NCBI GenBank assembly: GCA_027064425.1
Contig: JAMOPO010000027.1
Span: 62,001 to 126,000 of the forward strand
DNA: 64,000 nt
From: Methanobacteriota archaeon
Lineage (GTDB): Archaea > JAADCQ01 > Methanopyri > Methanopyrales > Methanopyraceae
Direction of reading: 5' to 3'
Shown here: positions 18,659-28,006 of the stretch, one piece after another
How positions within the stretch are numbered: the first letter of the stretch is position 1
Layout of the letters: each line of letters opens with the position of its first letter
Notes under the pieces: generated by a model
The model's input: only the letters and a program-made list of their open reading frames with translations
Databases searched by the model: none
What the model was told of the DNA's origin: nothing
Program-made: the position numbers and the translations under genes

Positions 18659-20032
18659 TCACGGCTCGAACCGGGCGGCGTCCTCCAACGCCGCCATGGC
18701 GTTCAGGACGGTGAGGTCCTCCCAGGGCCGGCCTATCACCTGCACCCCGCACGGCACCTCGTCGCCGTCGACGCGGATGGTGTCGAACGGGACGGTGCCC
18801 GCCGGGCACCCGGCCAGGTTGGGGATGACCGTGAGCACATCGTACTCGTACATCTCCCGGACGGTGAGCTCCTCGCCCAGCCGGTGCGGCGGTTTGGGTA
18901 CCGTCGGGCCGATCAGCACGTCGTACTCCTCGAGCACCTCCAGCAGCTTCGACCGGATCCAGGACCGGGCGCGCAGGGCCCGCTCGTAGTACTTGCCGCG
19001 CGCCTCCTGCCGGCTGATCGCCGCTCCGGCAACGATCCGCCGCAGCACCTCCCTCCCGCACACGTGCTCGATCCGACGGCCGTACCGGCGACCGTCGAAG
19101 CGGCGCGTCGCGGAGAAGAACTCAACGTAGTTAATGATGTAGTACGTCGGCAGGGCCAGATCCACCAGCTTGCGTCCCACGCTCACGACCTCTACCTCGG
19201 CGCCCGCCGACTCCAGCGCCTTGGCCGCCTCCTTCGCCACCTCCGCGATCTCCGGCTCGGACACCTCCAGGAACTCCTCCACCAGCCCCACGCGCAGGTG
19301 CCTCACCTCGTCAGGGTCGAGCAGCTCCGAGTAGCGCGGGACCTCGGTGCGGCGCAGCGTGCCCTCCGCCTCCTCCGACGGGCCGGCGATCACCTCCAGC
19401 ACGAGGGCCGCGTCGCGCACCGTTCGGGCGATCGGGCCGATCTGATCGAAGCTCATCGCCAGGTCGATCAGGCCCTGCCGGGGCACGAGCCCGTACGTGG
19501 GCTTGAACCCGACGACCCCGCAGTGCGAGGCCGGGTTCCGGATCGAGCCGCCCGTGTCCGTGCCCAGGGCCGCGTCGCAGAAGCCGGCCGCGACCGCCGC
19601 CGCGCTCCCGGAGCTCGAGCCGCCCGGGATACGGCCCGGGCACCGGGGGTTGTCCGTGGGACCGTGGCACGAGGTCTCACCCGAAGAACCCGCCGCGAAC
19701 TCGTCCATGTTCGCCAGTCCCAGGATCGCCGCTCCCTCGCGCCGGAGACGCTTGACCACGGTCGCGTCGTACGGGGCCCGATACCCTTTTAGTGTGCGTG
19801 ACGCGCAGTCGCAGGGCATCCCCTCGACGTTGATGTTCGCCTTCACCAGGATCGCCGCGCCCGCCAAGCGCCCCTCGTCCGAGACCTCCTCGGGCGCGTC
19901 ATCGTTGACGTACGTCACCGCGTTAATGTCCTCGTCGCGCTCCTCGATCTCCTCCAGGTAACGGTGCACCCGCTCCTTCGGGTCCTCCCGACCCGATGAC
20001 ACCTTCTCCACCGCCTCCACCAGCATGCCCAT
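18659..20032 (-). CDS. gatA: Amidotransferase subunit A (GatA) for aspartyl/glutamyl-tRNA
   Basis: GatA releases ammonia that GatB uses to convert misacylated tRNA-bound Asp (in archaea mainly for Asn-tRNA) to the amide. The 457 residues carry the catalytic Lys in LVKANINV, GGSSSGSAAAVAAG with the cis-Ser, and GTDTGGSIRNPAS with the nucleophile Ser. All three catalytic residues of the Ser-cisSer-Lys triad are present. gatB and gatC are not nearby. It starts 20 bases from the divergent surface protein gene. Confidence 0.93.
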   Translation of the reverse strand: MGMLVEAVEKVSSGREDPKERVHRYLEEIEERDEDINAVTYVNDDAPEEVSDEGRLAGAAILVKANINVEGMPCDCASRTLKGYRAPYDATVVKRLRREGAAILGLANMDEFAAGSSGETSCHGPTDNPRCPGRIPGGSSSGSAAAVAAGFCDAALGTDTGGSIRNPASHCGVVGFKPTYGLVPRQGLIDLAMSFDQIGPIARTVRDAALVLEVIAGPSEEAEGTLRRTEVPRYSELLDPDEVRHLRVGLVEEFLEVSEPEIAEVAKEAAKALESAGAEVEVVSVGRKLVDLALPTYYIINYVEFFSATRRFDGRRYGRRIEHVCGREVLRRIVAGAAISRQEARGKYYERALRARSWIRSKLLEVLEEYDVLIGPTVPKPPHRLGEELTVREMYEYDVLTVIPNLAGCPAGTVPFDTIRVDGDEVPCGVQVIGRPWEDLTVLNAMAALEDAARFEP

Positions 20033-20052
20033 CGCCCCGGGGTGACCGCTCG

Positions 20053-22212
20053 GTGCCGGTCCCGCTCCTGGTCACGGTCATATCGTTAACCGTCGCGGCG
20101 CCGGCGGGCGCGCTCCCGCCGGTCCACCTCGATACGAGCTACTTCGTGTACATGGACATAGGGTCCGAGGATCCGAACGATCAGCTGTCCCCGGTCTCTC
20201 CACCGTTCGTGGGTCTCCCCGCCACGAGCCAGTTCACCGGGAGAACAACCTCCGGACCGGCCGGCCAGGCCCAGGGACAGCAGGCGCAGCGGACCGGCCA
20301 GCAGGCCACGACGCCAGCGCCGTCCACGGGCCAGCAGCGGGTGCAGCGGCCCAGCGAGATCGGCGACTGGATCAAGCCGAAGCAGGGGCCTCGCGGCGAG
20401 ACGTACGTGCTCGAGCAGGTGTCGAGCTCGTACCAGATCTCGGTGTACTGGCTGCCCTACTTCTCGCTGCTCTCGTACATGGACGCCCAGGGTCGAATCC
20501 ACGTGATCCCCGCCTCGGCCGACCCCTGGCTCAGGTACCCGGTGCTCAAGGCCGTCCGGCAGCGGTGCCCCGGCATCACGGTCGTCAGGCTGGGGCTGAG
20601 GAACGCCGGGGAGATGCCGGACGTCGTTGACTTCGCGGCCAAACTCGGTTACAGTCGCCTGATCACGATCCTCGCGGAGTACGACCCGCTGGCGCTGTCG
20701 GCGGCTCTCGCCCTCAAGTGGAGGCTGGTGGAGGAGTACTGCAGGGAGGCTGGAGTGGATCCCGCGACCGTGGGCGTGGTGGTTACGGCGGTGGCCCTGA
20801 CCATGGCGAGGGTGCGAGTCGAGAACCCGGCGGATGAGACCGTGGACAGGCGCTACGTGACCGTCCTCGCCCCACTGCTTCCGAACGCGGCCGTCATCGA
20901 CGTAACCGACCTTGACCCGCGGGAGTCGGCCGGTCCACAGTTTCTCGACAACTTCGACCGGCTCCTGGTGGGTGATCGCGAGGTCGACGTCGTCAAAGTC
21001 GTCGTCGTGTACTCAAGCGACCTGTTCCGGGGGTACCTGGAGCGCTACTTCGAGTGGCTACTCGGAAACGTCCCAGGGTTTAGGCGCGAGAAGATCGTGT
21101 TCGTGCGCGCCTCGGCGGACGTCATCCGGGGATCATTCGCGGTCGTGCTGAGCCCTCCGCAGATCCCGGGAGGAGAGGGGTCTCCGAGGGAGCGGGAGGT
21201 CGTGGAGCACTTCTTCCCGTGGCCGGCCACGATGTTCCTGGCCGCGGTGTACGGGATTCCGGTCCTGTGGATGACTCGCGACGTCCAGCCCGAGGGCGTG
21301 CGGTGGGAGGGCCTCATCCTGATCTGGGCGCCGAAGCCGTCGGGCGGTTGGTACTGGGACTTCGAAACTGAGTTCACGCTCACGCTGCCGAGCCTCCTTG
21401 CGGAGATGACGGGACAGGACACCGGGCGGGGTGGGCGAGCAGTCTCGCCCACCACCCTGCTGTCCTACGCGACTCTAATCGACCACCGGGGCAACGCCGT
21501 CCAGGTCGGGGCTCCGGCGTACCTGTTCTCACTACCCTGCCTGGGCCTTTACCCGTGGGACCTGAGCGCGATCGACCTGAACACGGCCGCCGTCGCGTTC
21601 CAGGATCTCGGAATCCTCGTGAATTATTTCCACATCCTCCGACAGGAGCCGGGTGGCGGACACGAGCTTCTGCTCACAGCCCTGTGCGGCCCTTATGGGA
21701 TCGTGGCGGAGGCGGATGCCGCTGGGACGCGCATCATGACGGCCATCAGCAGGCTCGTCCGCGGGCTCATAGATCGCGCAAGATCCAGCCCGGAGCTCCG
21801 GAGCCTGCTCCGCGACGTGCAGGCCGTGGGCGTGGGCCTAAACCTCGCGCTGACCCTGATTAAGGGCCATTACTTCGGCGACGTGCGCCGCGTCGTTGAG
21901 GCAGTCACCGGAGGTGAGGTACACTTCCGGTTCGGTGCCTTCTTCGGCTTAGCCCTGTCCAGGGGCGGGACGAGGACTGAGCCCGTGGTGATCGACTTCG
22001 ACGGTATCGACGAACGCTTCCGCGTCATCATCGGCCGGGGCCGAGCGCCGCGAGTCACGGGGCCGTGCCTGCAGGCCTGGGTGTGTGACATCTACACGGT
22101 CCTGGAGTGGAGTCACTCGCGGGGACGGAGGCACGTCCCGGGGGTCGTGTGGTGGTGGGTGTGCGCGCTGGCGTGGTGCTGCTGGCGCTGGTGGCCGCGG
22201 CGGTGCCGGTGA
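20053..22212 (+). CDS. Large secreted surface protein with Gln-rich linker (first of a tandem pair)
   Basis: The GTG at 20053 follows CGGGGTGA and gives 719 residues beginning with a signal peptide (about 1-20, ending APAGA). Residues 68-100 are Gln/Thr/Pro-rich, for example GQAQGQQAQRTGQQ, then a large mixed alpha/beta ectodomain follows with no family I recognise. The end, [17 protein letters not shown] followed by PRRCR, looks like a membrane anchor with a basic stop-transfer tail. That tail lies in the stretch that also encodes the signal peptide of the next gene (61-base overlap). Probably an exposed envelope protein, lineage-specific. Confidence 0.7.
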   Translation: MPVPLLVTVISLTVAAPAGALPPVHLDTSYFVYMDIGSEDPNDQLSPVSPPFVGLPATSQFTGRTTSGPAGQAQGQQAQRTGQQATTPAPSTGQQRVQRPSEIGDWIKPKQGPRGETYVLEQVSSSYQISVYWLPYFSLLSYMDAQGRIHVIPASADPWLRYPVLKAVRQRCPGITVVRLGLRNAGEMPDVVDFAAKLGYSRLITILAEYDPLALSAALALKWRLVEEYCREAGVDPATVGVVVTAVALTMARVRVENPADETVDRRYVTVLAPLLPNAAVIDVTDLDPRESAGPQFLDNFDRLLVGDREVDVVKVVVVYSSDLFRGYLERYFEWLLGNVPGFRREKIVFVRASADVIRGSFAVVLSPPQIPGGEGSPREREVVEHFFPWPATMFLAAVYGIPVLWMTRDVQPEGVRWEGLILIWAPKPSGGWYWDFETEFTLTLPSLLAEMTGQDTGRGGRAVSPTTLLSYATLIDHRGNAVQVGAPAYLFSLPCLGLYPWDLSAIDLNTAAVAFQDLGILVNYFHILRQEPGGGHELLLTALCGPYGIVAEADAAGTRIMTAISRLVRGLIDRARSSPELRSLLRDVQAVGVGLNLALTLIKGHYFGDVRRVVEAVTGGEVHFRFGAFFGLALSRGGTRTEPVVIDFDGIDERFRVIIGRGRAPRVTGPCLQAWVCDIYTVLEWSHSRGRRHVPGVVWWWVCALAWCCWRWWPRRCR

Positions 22213-24185
22213 GCGCGGAGCGGGTGTACGTCCTGGTGAACGTGCCCGGAACGTTCTCGCTGGAGGATGACTGGGCGAAGGTCTTCATCACGGCCGCGTC
22301 GCTGGCCCGATCCAACGGTCCGTCGGTCGTTCCGGTCCCGGTGCAGGGACCGTTGGGACCGCTGGAGCTCCGGCTGCTGAACGAGCCGTCCCGCGTGCTC
22401 ACGTACGGCGTCTCTACGGTCAGGCCCGGCTGGGAGCGGCTCCCGGACACCGTGGAGGAGGCCTGCGCCCGGGTGGTGAACGCGGCGAGGGAGGCGGGTG
22501 TGCGGGTGGACTTCCTCCTCTGCCTGGACCGGGCGAACGTGCTGCCGGCGTTGGAGCTGGCCCCGGTGGTGGCCAAGCAGTGTGGGGCGATCGTGTGGGG
22601 AGACCCGACGGTGTACCTCCGGAGCGTGCCGGGGGTACCGGTGCTGACGCTGGACGAGTACCTGCGGCGGTTCTCGGGGGCGAAGGTGTCCGTCCGCGCG
22701 GTCGCCGCGGCGACCCCACCTGGTCCGGGCAACCCGAACCCGATGACCCTGGCCGCGGTCCTGTTCGCGTGCCTGCGGCCCGCGGTCTTGGGGCTGGTGA
22801 GCCCCTCGAGCGACCCGAGCAAGGTGGTAGGTGAGGTCCGGGGCCGGCTGAGGTCCGTGTACGGGGTCGACGTCGACTCCCGGGACGTCAGGTACCTGGT
22901 CGTGTTCGGCGCGGAGTTCGCGGAGCTGAAGCCGCCGAGGGGCCTCGTCGTAGCGGCGTTCCCGTTCCGGGGCGTGCCCGGGTTCTTGGCGGCGTGCCGG
23001 ATGATCCTGGCGGGGCTGACCGACGGCGAGCCGTGCCCCGTGCTGCTTTACGACCCGAGGAGTCGGTGGGTGCGGTACGAGCCGCGGCTGAGGGAGTGCG
23101 TTCAGGTCTCGGTGCTCAGGGTGTCCGACGTGGCGGCGCTGAACGTGGGGCTGGCCTCGCACCCGTGCGCGGTCGTGGACGCGAGCGAGGTGGCGACCGC
23201 GCCCGCGGGTCAGGGGGCTCAGCCCTCCCAGGCTCAGCAGCAGGGTCAGCGGGGGAGGACGGGCGGGCAGGCGCAGTCGCAGCGGGCCCAGCAGACCGGT
23301 CAGCAGCAACCGGCCCAGCCGGGCGGGCAGGCTCCGGCTCCGGGCGCCCCCTCGGGTCCGACGTCCTGGCTGGGGGCGCTGGACTCTCAGGGGAGGTGCG
23401 CGCTGTTCCTGGCGGCGAGCCCGAACGTGATCCGGCAGGCCCAGTCGTTCGCGACCCCGAACGGGTACCCGAAGTTCTCGTCCGTGGCCGCGTTCGTGAG
23501 CCCGGTGGGCGCCCTGCTGGCCTACCTGTTCGCGGCGGCCGGGTACGAGCTGGGGGAGGCCGTCCAGTGGGCGTCGTGGGTGCTGGAGGTGCTCCGGGAG
23601 CGCGGGTGCGGGGAGGGTGGGTTGGCGAACCCGGCCTACGTGCTGATCGGTGACCCGTTCCGGCGGTTCCGGGCGGTGCTCGAGTACCCGCTGCCGGGCT
23701 TGAAACCGGGATCCGTCGTCGTGAGCGTCTCGCCGGCGTTTCTGGTGCCCTTCGGTCGGTACTGGCTGCTTCCATTGGTGCTGCCGGGGTTCGTCGTCGG
23801 GCTGTGGGAGATCCCGAGGGACAACGACTGGATGGTGGTGGCCGAGGGGCTGGACTTCGTGCGGTTCCGGCTGGGGTCTCGGGAGTTCTCGGTGAGCGCC
23901 ATCCTGGCGGCGCCGGCGGGCGTGCGATCGTCGTACGCGCTCCCGCTGAACGAATTCAATAAGTACCGCGTGACCGTCGTGGTCGGGCTCGTCCCGCGCT
24001 CGGAGCGGGCTCGTCCGGCCTGGGTGGGGGTTTCGGCTTGCGGGGTCGTGGTCGGGTTAGCATTGTTGCTGGCGGTCAGTGGGGCGACGAGGGGAAGGGT
24101 AAGATCGTCGCGTACCTGGCGGTGCAGGACGAGCCGAGCGTTGTGGCGCGGGCGGGTGTGGGGCCGAACGCGGGTCACACGGTGA
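22152..24185 (+). CDS. Large secreted surface protein with Gln-rich linker (second of the pair), C-terminal membrane anchor
   Basis: Several GTG codons (22149, 22152, 22155, 22161) could start it; 22152 is 7 bases after GGGGG. Residues 1-22 are a clear signal peptide ending PVSA, then [12 protein letters not shown] Gln/Pro/Gly linker of about 55 residues (about 352-405; [15 protein letters not shown]) divides two ectodomain halves. A helix [18 protein letters not shown] sits near the end, followed by a very Arg-rich tail. The last 49 codons overlap purA. The linker and layout match the preceding gene, so the pair is probably paralogous or functionally linked, of unknown role. Confidence 0.7.
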   Translation: MVGVRAGVVLLALVAAAVPVSAERVYVLVNVPGTFSLEDDWAKVFITAASLARSNGPSVVPVPVQGPLGPLELRLLNEPSRVLTYGVSTVRPGWERLPDTVEEACARVVNAAREAGVRVDFLLCLDRANVLPALELAPVVAKQCGAIVWGDPTVYLRSVPGVPVLTLDEYLRRFSGAKVSVRAVAAATPPGPGNPNPMTLAAVLFACLRPAVLGLVSPSSDPSKVVGEVRGRLRSVYGVDVDSRDVRYLVVFGAEFAELKPPRGLVVAAFPFRGVPGFLAACRMILAGLTDGEPCPVLLYDPRSRWVRYEPRLRECVQVSVLRVSDVAALNVGLASHPCAVVDASEVATAPAGQGAQPSQAQQQGQRGRTGGQAQSQRAQQTGQQQPAQPGGQAPAPGAPSGPTSWLGALDSQGRCALFLAASPNVIRQAQSFATPNGYPKFSSVAAFVSPVGALLAYLFAAAGYELGEAVQWASWVLEVLRERGCGEGGLANPAYVLIGDPFRRFRAVLEYPLPGLKPGSVVVSVSPAFLVPFGRYWLLPLVLPGFVVGLWEIPRDNDWMVVAEGLDFVRFRLGSREFSVSAILAAPAGVRSSYALPLNEFNKYRVTVVVGLVPRSERARPAWVGVSACGVVVGLALLLAVSGATRGRVRSSRTWRCRTSRALWRGRVWGRTRVTR

Positions 24186-25078
24186 GGGTGGACGGGAAGG
24201 AGTACGGGCTGAGGCAGATCCCGTGCGGGTTCCCGTACGAGGACGCGCAGCTGGCGATAGGGCCCGGGGTGCTGGTGAACCCGGAGGTCCTGTTGGACGA
24301 GGTGGACCGGCTGTCCGAGTTTCGGGTGAAGGAGCGGCTGGTGGTGGACGAGCGGTGCGCGATCATCGAGGAGAAGCACATAGAGGCGGAGCTGAAGTCC
24401 AAGCACCTCTCGGACGAGATCGACACGACGAAGACGGGCTGCGGGCCGGCGAACGCGGACCGGGCGCTGCGCAAGGCGAAGCTGGCGAGGGACGTGGACG
24501 AGCTGGAGGAGTTCCTCGGCGACGTGCCCGGGCTGGTCAACGAGTGCGTGGACGAGGGTGAGGACGTGCTGGTGGAGGGGACGCAGGGCTTTGGGCTGTC
24601 TCTGTACCACGGGATCGAGTACCCGTACGTGACGAGCAAGGACACGACGGCGAGCGCCTTCGCGGCGGACGTGGGGATCGGTCCGACGCGGGTGGACGAG
24701 GTTTACGTGGTCTTCAAGGCGTACGCGACGCGGGTGGGTGAGGGCCCCTTCCCGACGGAGCTCAGCCGGGAGGAGGTGGTGGAGAAGTTCGGTGAGGAGC
24801 TGCTGGAGGTGGAGCGCGGTACGGTGACCGGGCGGCCGAGGCGGATCGGTGAGTTCGACTTCGAGATGGCCCGGCGGGCGTGCGTGATCAACGGGGCGAC
24901 CCAGGTCGCGATCACGTGCATCGACCGACGGTTCCCGGATGCGGCGGAGGCTGAGACGTGGGGTGAGCTGCCCCGGGAGGCGAAGAAGTTCGTGGAGAAG
25001 GTGGAGGAGGCGGTGGGCGTGCCGGTGACGCTGATCTCCACGGGGCCCGAGCTGGAGCACACGGTGGACCTCAGGTAG
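24038..25078 (+). CDS. purA: Adenylosuccinate synthetase, short archaeal form
   Basis: PurA joins aspartate to IMP with GTP on the way to AMP. The glycine loop [11 protein letters not shown] is at residues 12-22 and [16 protein letters not shown] and EGTQGFGL follow. The 346 residues match the shorter archaeal enzymes rather than the about 430-residue bacterial form. The TTG at 24038 with GGGGGT upstream is the only canonical start that keeps the N-terminal strand, so the first 148 bases overlap the surface protein gene in another frame. Confidence 0.94.
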   Translation: MRGRGRVSIVAGGQWGDEGKGKIVAYLAVQDEPSVVARAGVGPNAGHTVRVDGKEYGLRQIPCGFPYEDAQLAIGPGVLVNPEVLLDEVDRLSEFRVKERLVVDERCAIIEEKHIEAELKSKHLSDEIDTTKTGCGPANADRALRKAKLARDVDELEEFLGDVPGLVNECVDEGEDVLVEGTQGFGLSLYHGIEYPYVTSKDTTASAFAADVGIGPTRVDEVYVVFKAYATRVGEGPFPTELSREEVVEKFGEELLEVERGTVTGRPRRIGEFDFEMARRACVINGATQVAITCIDRRFPDAAEAETWGELPREAKKFVEKVEEAVGVPVTLISTGPELEHTVDLR

Positions 25079-25085
25079 CCTTTCC

Positions 25086-26384
25086 TTACTCAGACTCCAG
25101 CCTTTTCAGGACCTCGCGGGCCCGGTCCGTGACCGGCACCCGGACCACCTCGTACCGCTCCCTCTCCTCCACCGGCGCCGTCGCGTCGAAGATCGCCTTC
25201 GCCATGATCCCTTCCTCGCTGGACGGATCGAGCGTCGAGCCGAGCCCGCGCACGACGTGCAGGTCCCGGTCGGCCTGGAAGCGGGTGGACAGGGCGTACT
25301 CGACCTCCTCCGGGTCGTCCGGGTCGATGTCCTCGTCCACCACGATCACGTGCTTGAGGCTCGGGTGAGCGGCCAAGGCGGCGAGGCCCGCGTTCACGGC
25401 CTCCCCCTCCGTCCGCTTCCGGATCGAGATGACCGCCTGAAGCCACCGTCCACCGCCCGGGGTCAGCCGAACCTTCTTCACCTCGCACACCCGGGAGACG
25501 TGCGCCAGGATGGTCGCCTCCGCCGGTCCGCCCATCATGATCCGGTGCTCCTCGCCGCCGGGCAGGATCACGGTCGGCGTGAAGTCCTCGCGCGCGTACA
25601 CCTTCTCCACGACCAGGACCGGCTCCTTCCGGCGCTCGTCCAGGGTCCTCGTGACGTCGACGAACGGCCCCTCGGGCGCTCGCTCGTCCACGAGCCGGCC
25701 CACCATCACGACCTCGCTCTCGGCGGGCACGGGCAGGTCGTAGTCCACCTCGTGCACGCGGAAGTCGTCCCAGAAGGCGGCCGCGACCTCCAGCTCGTCC
25801 ACGTCGTAGGGCACCCGGGCGCAGCACGCGAACATGGTCCTCGGATCCACTCCCAGGCACACGGCCACGGGCAGGTCGCGGCCGGACCGCTCGTAGTACC
25901 GGTACAGGTGCCGGGGCACGATCCGCACGGCGAACCGGCCGTCGCCCAGGTACATCATCCGGTGGACCGAGGCGTTGGGCGTGCCCTTCTCGGGCTCGCG
26001 CGCGATGATCAGGGAGGTGGTCAGGTAGGGGCCGCCGTCCGTCTCGTAGAATCGGCACATGGGGAGCTCCTCGTCCAGGAACTCGGGGCCGTGCTCGGCC
26101 TCCAGGAAGGCGGGGGAGGGGTCCTTTCCGGGCCGCTCGGGGTTCTCCATGGCCTCGGCCAGGCGACGCAGGACGTCGTCCCAGGAGTCGACGCCGAGCG
26201 CCTCCGCCAGGTATCGGCGTCGGGCGCAGAGGTTGCCAAGGAGGGGAGCCTCGTACCCCCTCACCCGCTCGAAGAGCACCGGTCGGTCCAGCTCCTGCAG
26301 CACGGCGGGGATGTCGTACCTCGGCGAGAGCTCCTCTCGCACGGTCACCAGCTCGTCCTCGACAACCTTAAGGAAGTCCCGCAC
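25086..26384 (-). CDS. UbiD-family prenylated-FMN decarboxylase
   Basis: The 432 residues include the family segment TPNASVHRMMYLG and IVPRHLYRYYE (prFMN and metal contacts), then GGPAEATILAH and VDEDIDPDDPEEV near the C-terminus, which provides active-site acids. In archaea with the modified mevalonate route, a UbiD homologue decarboxylates anhydromevalonate phosphate to isopentenyl phosphate; that is a reasonable role here because all membrane lipids are isoprenoid (inference). It converges on purA with 7 bases between them. Confidence 0.85.
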   Translation of the reverse strand: MRDFLKVVEDELVTVREELSPRYDIPAVLQELDRPVLFERVRGYEAPLLGNLCARRRYLAEALGVDSWDDVLRRLAEAMENPERPGKDPSPAFLEAEHGPEFLDEELPMCRFYETDGGPYLTTSLIIAREPEKGTPNASVHRMMYLGDGRFAVRIVPRHLYRYYERSGRDLPVAVCLGVDPRTMFACCARVPYDVDELEVAAAFWDDFRVHEVDYDLPVPAESEVVMVGRLVDERAPEGPFVDVTRTLDERRKEPVLVVEKVYAREDFTPTVILPGGEEHRIMMGGPAEATILAHVSRVCEVKKVRLTPGGGRWLQAVISIRKRTEGEAVNAGLAALAAHPSLKHVIVVDEDIDPDDPEEVEYALSTRFQADRDLHVVRGLGSTLDPSSEEGIMAKAIFDATAPVEERERYEVVRVPVTDRAREVLKRLESE

Positions 26385-26453
26385 GCCCAGGCCCCCGGGA
26401 TGAAGAGGAAGTCCCGGACCGAGGGGTGAGGACCGGGACGCGGGCGGACCCGC

Positions 26454-27128
26454 CTACTCGAGTCCCGTGAATCGGATCCCGATGCTCTTCTCCCCGTACC
26501 GCTGGTTCAGGCTGATCAGCAGGGCGGTTATGGCCTCCACGATCCGGGCGTTGGCGAGCGGCCCACCGTCGATCGCCCGCACGCCGGGGATGTCCTCCGC
26601 GAGCTCCATCACCGTCTCCTTCGCGTCCTCGTCGTCGGAGCAGACGACCACGTCGCACTCGACCTCTCGGTCCAGGTCCTGGAGCAGCTCCGCCGAGACG
26701 TTCTCGAAGGCCGAGACGACGGGCTGGTCCAGCAGGGACTGAACGGTCTCCGCGGCCGAGCCCTCCCACGGGGTGACCAGCCGGGTCGGCCGGCCGCCGA
26801 TGGCGGTCTCCAGCGGCACGGTCACGTCCACGACGATCGCGTCCTCCGGGAGCGAGTCACGGAGCCCCTTGACCGTCTCGATCACCGCGAAGAAGGGGAC
26901 CGTCAGGAAGACCACGTCCGCGTCCGAGACGGCCTCCTCGTTCTCCCTCCCCTCCACGGTCGCGTCCCCGTACCCGTGCCCGGACAGGATCTCCCTCGCC
27001 TTCTCGGCGGCCTTGAGCGCCCGTTCCTCCTCCCGGGATCCGATCACGACCTCATGACCCGCGGCCGCGAACCTGAGGGCCAGGCCGAACCCCTGGTCGC
27101 CGGTGCCTCCGACGAGCGCGATGCGCAT
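26454..27128 (-). CDS. npdG: F420H2:NADP oxidoreductase
   Basis: This enzyme moves hydride between coenzyme F420 and NADP, supplying NADPH for biosynthesis in methanogens. The 224 residues begin with the dinucleotide motif LVGGTGDQGFGLALR, then IGSREEERA, which selects the NADP phosphate, and VDVTVPLE. Length and motifs match Fno of Methanothermobacter and Archaeoglobus. A 69-base gap separates it from the ubiD-like gene and 54 bases from the TatD-like gene. Confidence 0.92.
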   Translation of the reverse strand: MRIALVGGTGDQGFGLALRFAAAGHEVVIGSREEERALKAAEKAREILSGHGYGDATVEGRENEEAVSDADVVFLTVPFFAVIETVKGLRDSLPEDAIVVDVTVPLETAIGGRPTRLVTPWEGSAAETVQSLLDQPVVSAFENVSAELLQDLDREVECDVVVCSDDEDAKETVMELAEDIPGVRAIDGGPLANARIVEAITALLISLNQRYGEKSIGIRFTGLE

Positions 27129-27182
27129 CGTGCACCCCTCCGTCGGACCTCGAGGACGGGGTTTTAGGGGTGCCGGATCCGG

Positions 27183-27938
27183 TTAGAACAGCTGGAGGGC
27201 GTTGTCACGAACGACGGCCTCCACGTCGTCGAACCCCCTCCGCTCGAGCTCGAGGGCTACCTCGGCCACGGCGAGCACGTTGCTGGGCGCCCGGGACGCG
27301 TCGCTGTTGATCAGGATCCGGTCCGAGTCCTCCCGGTGCTCGAGGACCATCTCGACGGCCTCCTCGACGGTGGCCTTGCCCGGCTGAACGGTGATACCGG
27401 CGTTGAAGCCCTCACCGAGCACGGCGTCCAGGAACTTCTCGTCCAGGTGATCCACCACGACCAGCTCGGGGTCCGCGTCCGACTCCTTAACCGTCTCAAG
27501 GATCCGGGAGATGACCTTCGGGTCCCGGCTGCGCGGGGTGTGGACGACGACGGGCACGTCCTCGGTGGCGGCGAGGTCGAGCTGCTCTCGCAGGACCTCG
27601 ACCTCTTGATCCGTGGCCTTCTCCAGCCCGACCTCCCCGACGGCGTCGATGTCGTCGAGGCGGGACTCCAGGGCCCGCAGGGCCTCCTCGATCCCCTGCT
27701 CCGGGACGGCGCGCGGGTGAATCCCGAGCCCGATTCGGGCGTCGACCAGGTACTCCGAGGCGTCCTCGGCCGCGGACTGGACGGCCTCCCAGTGCCCCAT
27801 CAGGGCCTCGTGGTTTCGGAAGGGCATGGGGTCGTGGGCCAGGGTAAGCACGTAGCGGATCCCAGCGAGGCTCATGCGCCTGACGTCGTCCTCCGGCCGC
27901 ACGTCCAGGTGCACGTGCGAGTCGAACTTCGCGAGCAT
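27183..27938 (-). CDS. TatD-like metal-dependent hydrolase (COG1099 type)
   Basis: The 251-residue protein has DSHVHLD at residues 6-12, GIHPRAV, EVGLEKA, VVHTPR and a late NSDAS, which are the metal ligands of amidohydrolase-fold TatD relatives. It belongs to the archaeal branch whose substrate is not known; bacterial TatD enzymes are DNases. It diverges from the HTH regulator, and a symmetric TTTAAA lies 27 bases before its start. Confidence 0.8.
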   Translation of the reverse strand: MLAKFDSHVHLDVRPEDDVRRMSLAGIRYVLTLAHDPMPFRNHEALMGHWEAVQSAAEDASEYLVDARIGLGIHPRAVPEQGIEEALRALESRLDDIDAVGEVGLEKATDQEVEVLREQLDLAATEDVPVVVHTPRSRDPKVISRILETVKESDADPELVVVDHLDEKFLDAVLGEGFNAGITVQPGKATVEEAVEMVLEHREDSDRILINSDASRAPSNVLAVAEVALELERRGFDDVEAVVRDNALQLF

Positions 27939-27964
27939 GGCCGGCGGGCGCCCCTTTCCTAGAG

Positions 27965-27972
27965 TTTAAATA
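27965..27972 (+). promoter_or_regulatory. TATA box TTTAAATA
   Basis: This is a near-consensus archaeal TATA element 35-42 bases before the ATG of the HTH regulator (28007), with a GGGGGGTG ribosome site in between. The TTTAAA core is palindromic and also lies 27 bases from the start of the divergent TatD-like gene, so it may serve both directions. Confidence 0.6.
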
Positions 27973-28006
27973 CGCGGGAGCGGCCCTCGGCTGGGGGGTG
28001 CGCCCG

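Noticed and set aside
19996-20052. Extended N-terminus of the first surface protein starting at ATG 19996
   Set aside because: It would add a Pro/Ser-rich tail overlapping gatA and would bury the signal peptide; GTG 20053 has a ribosome site and an immediate signal peptide.
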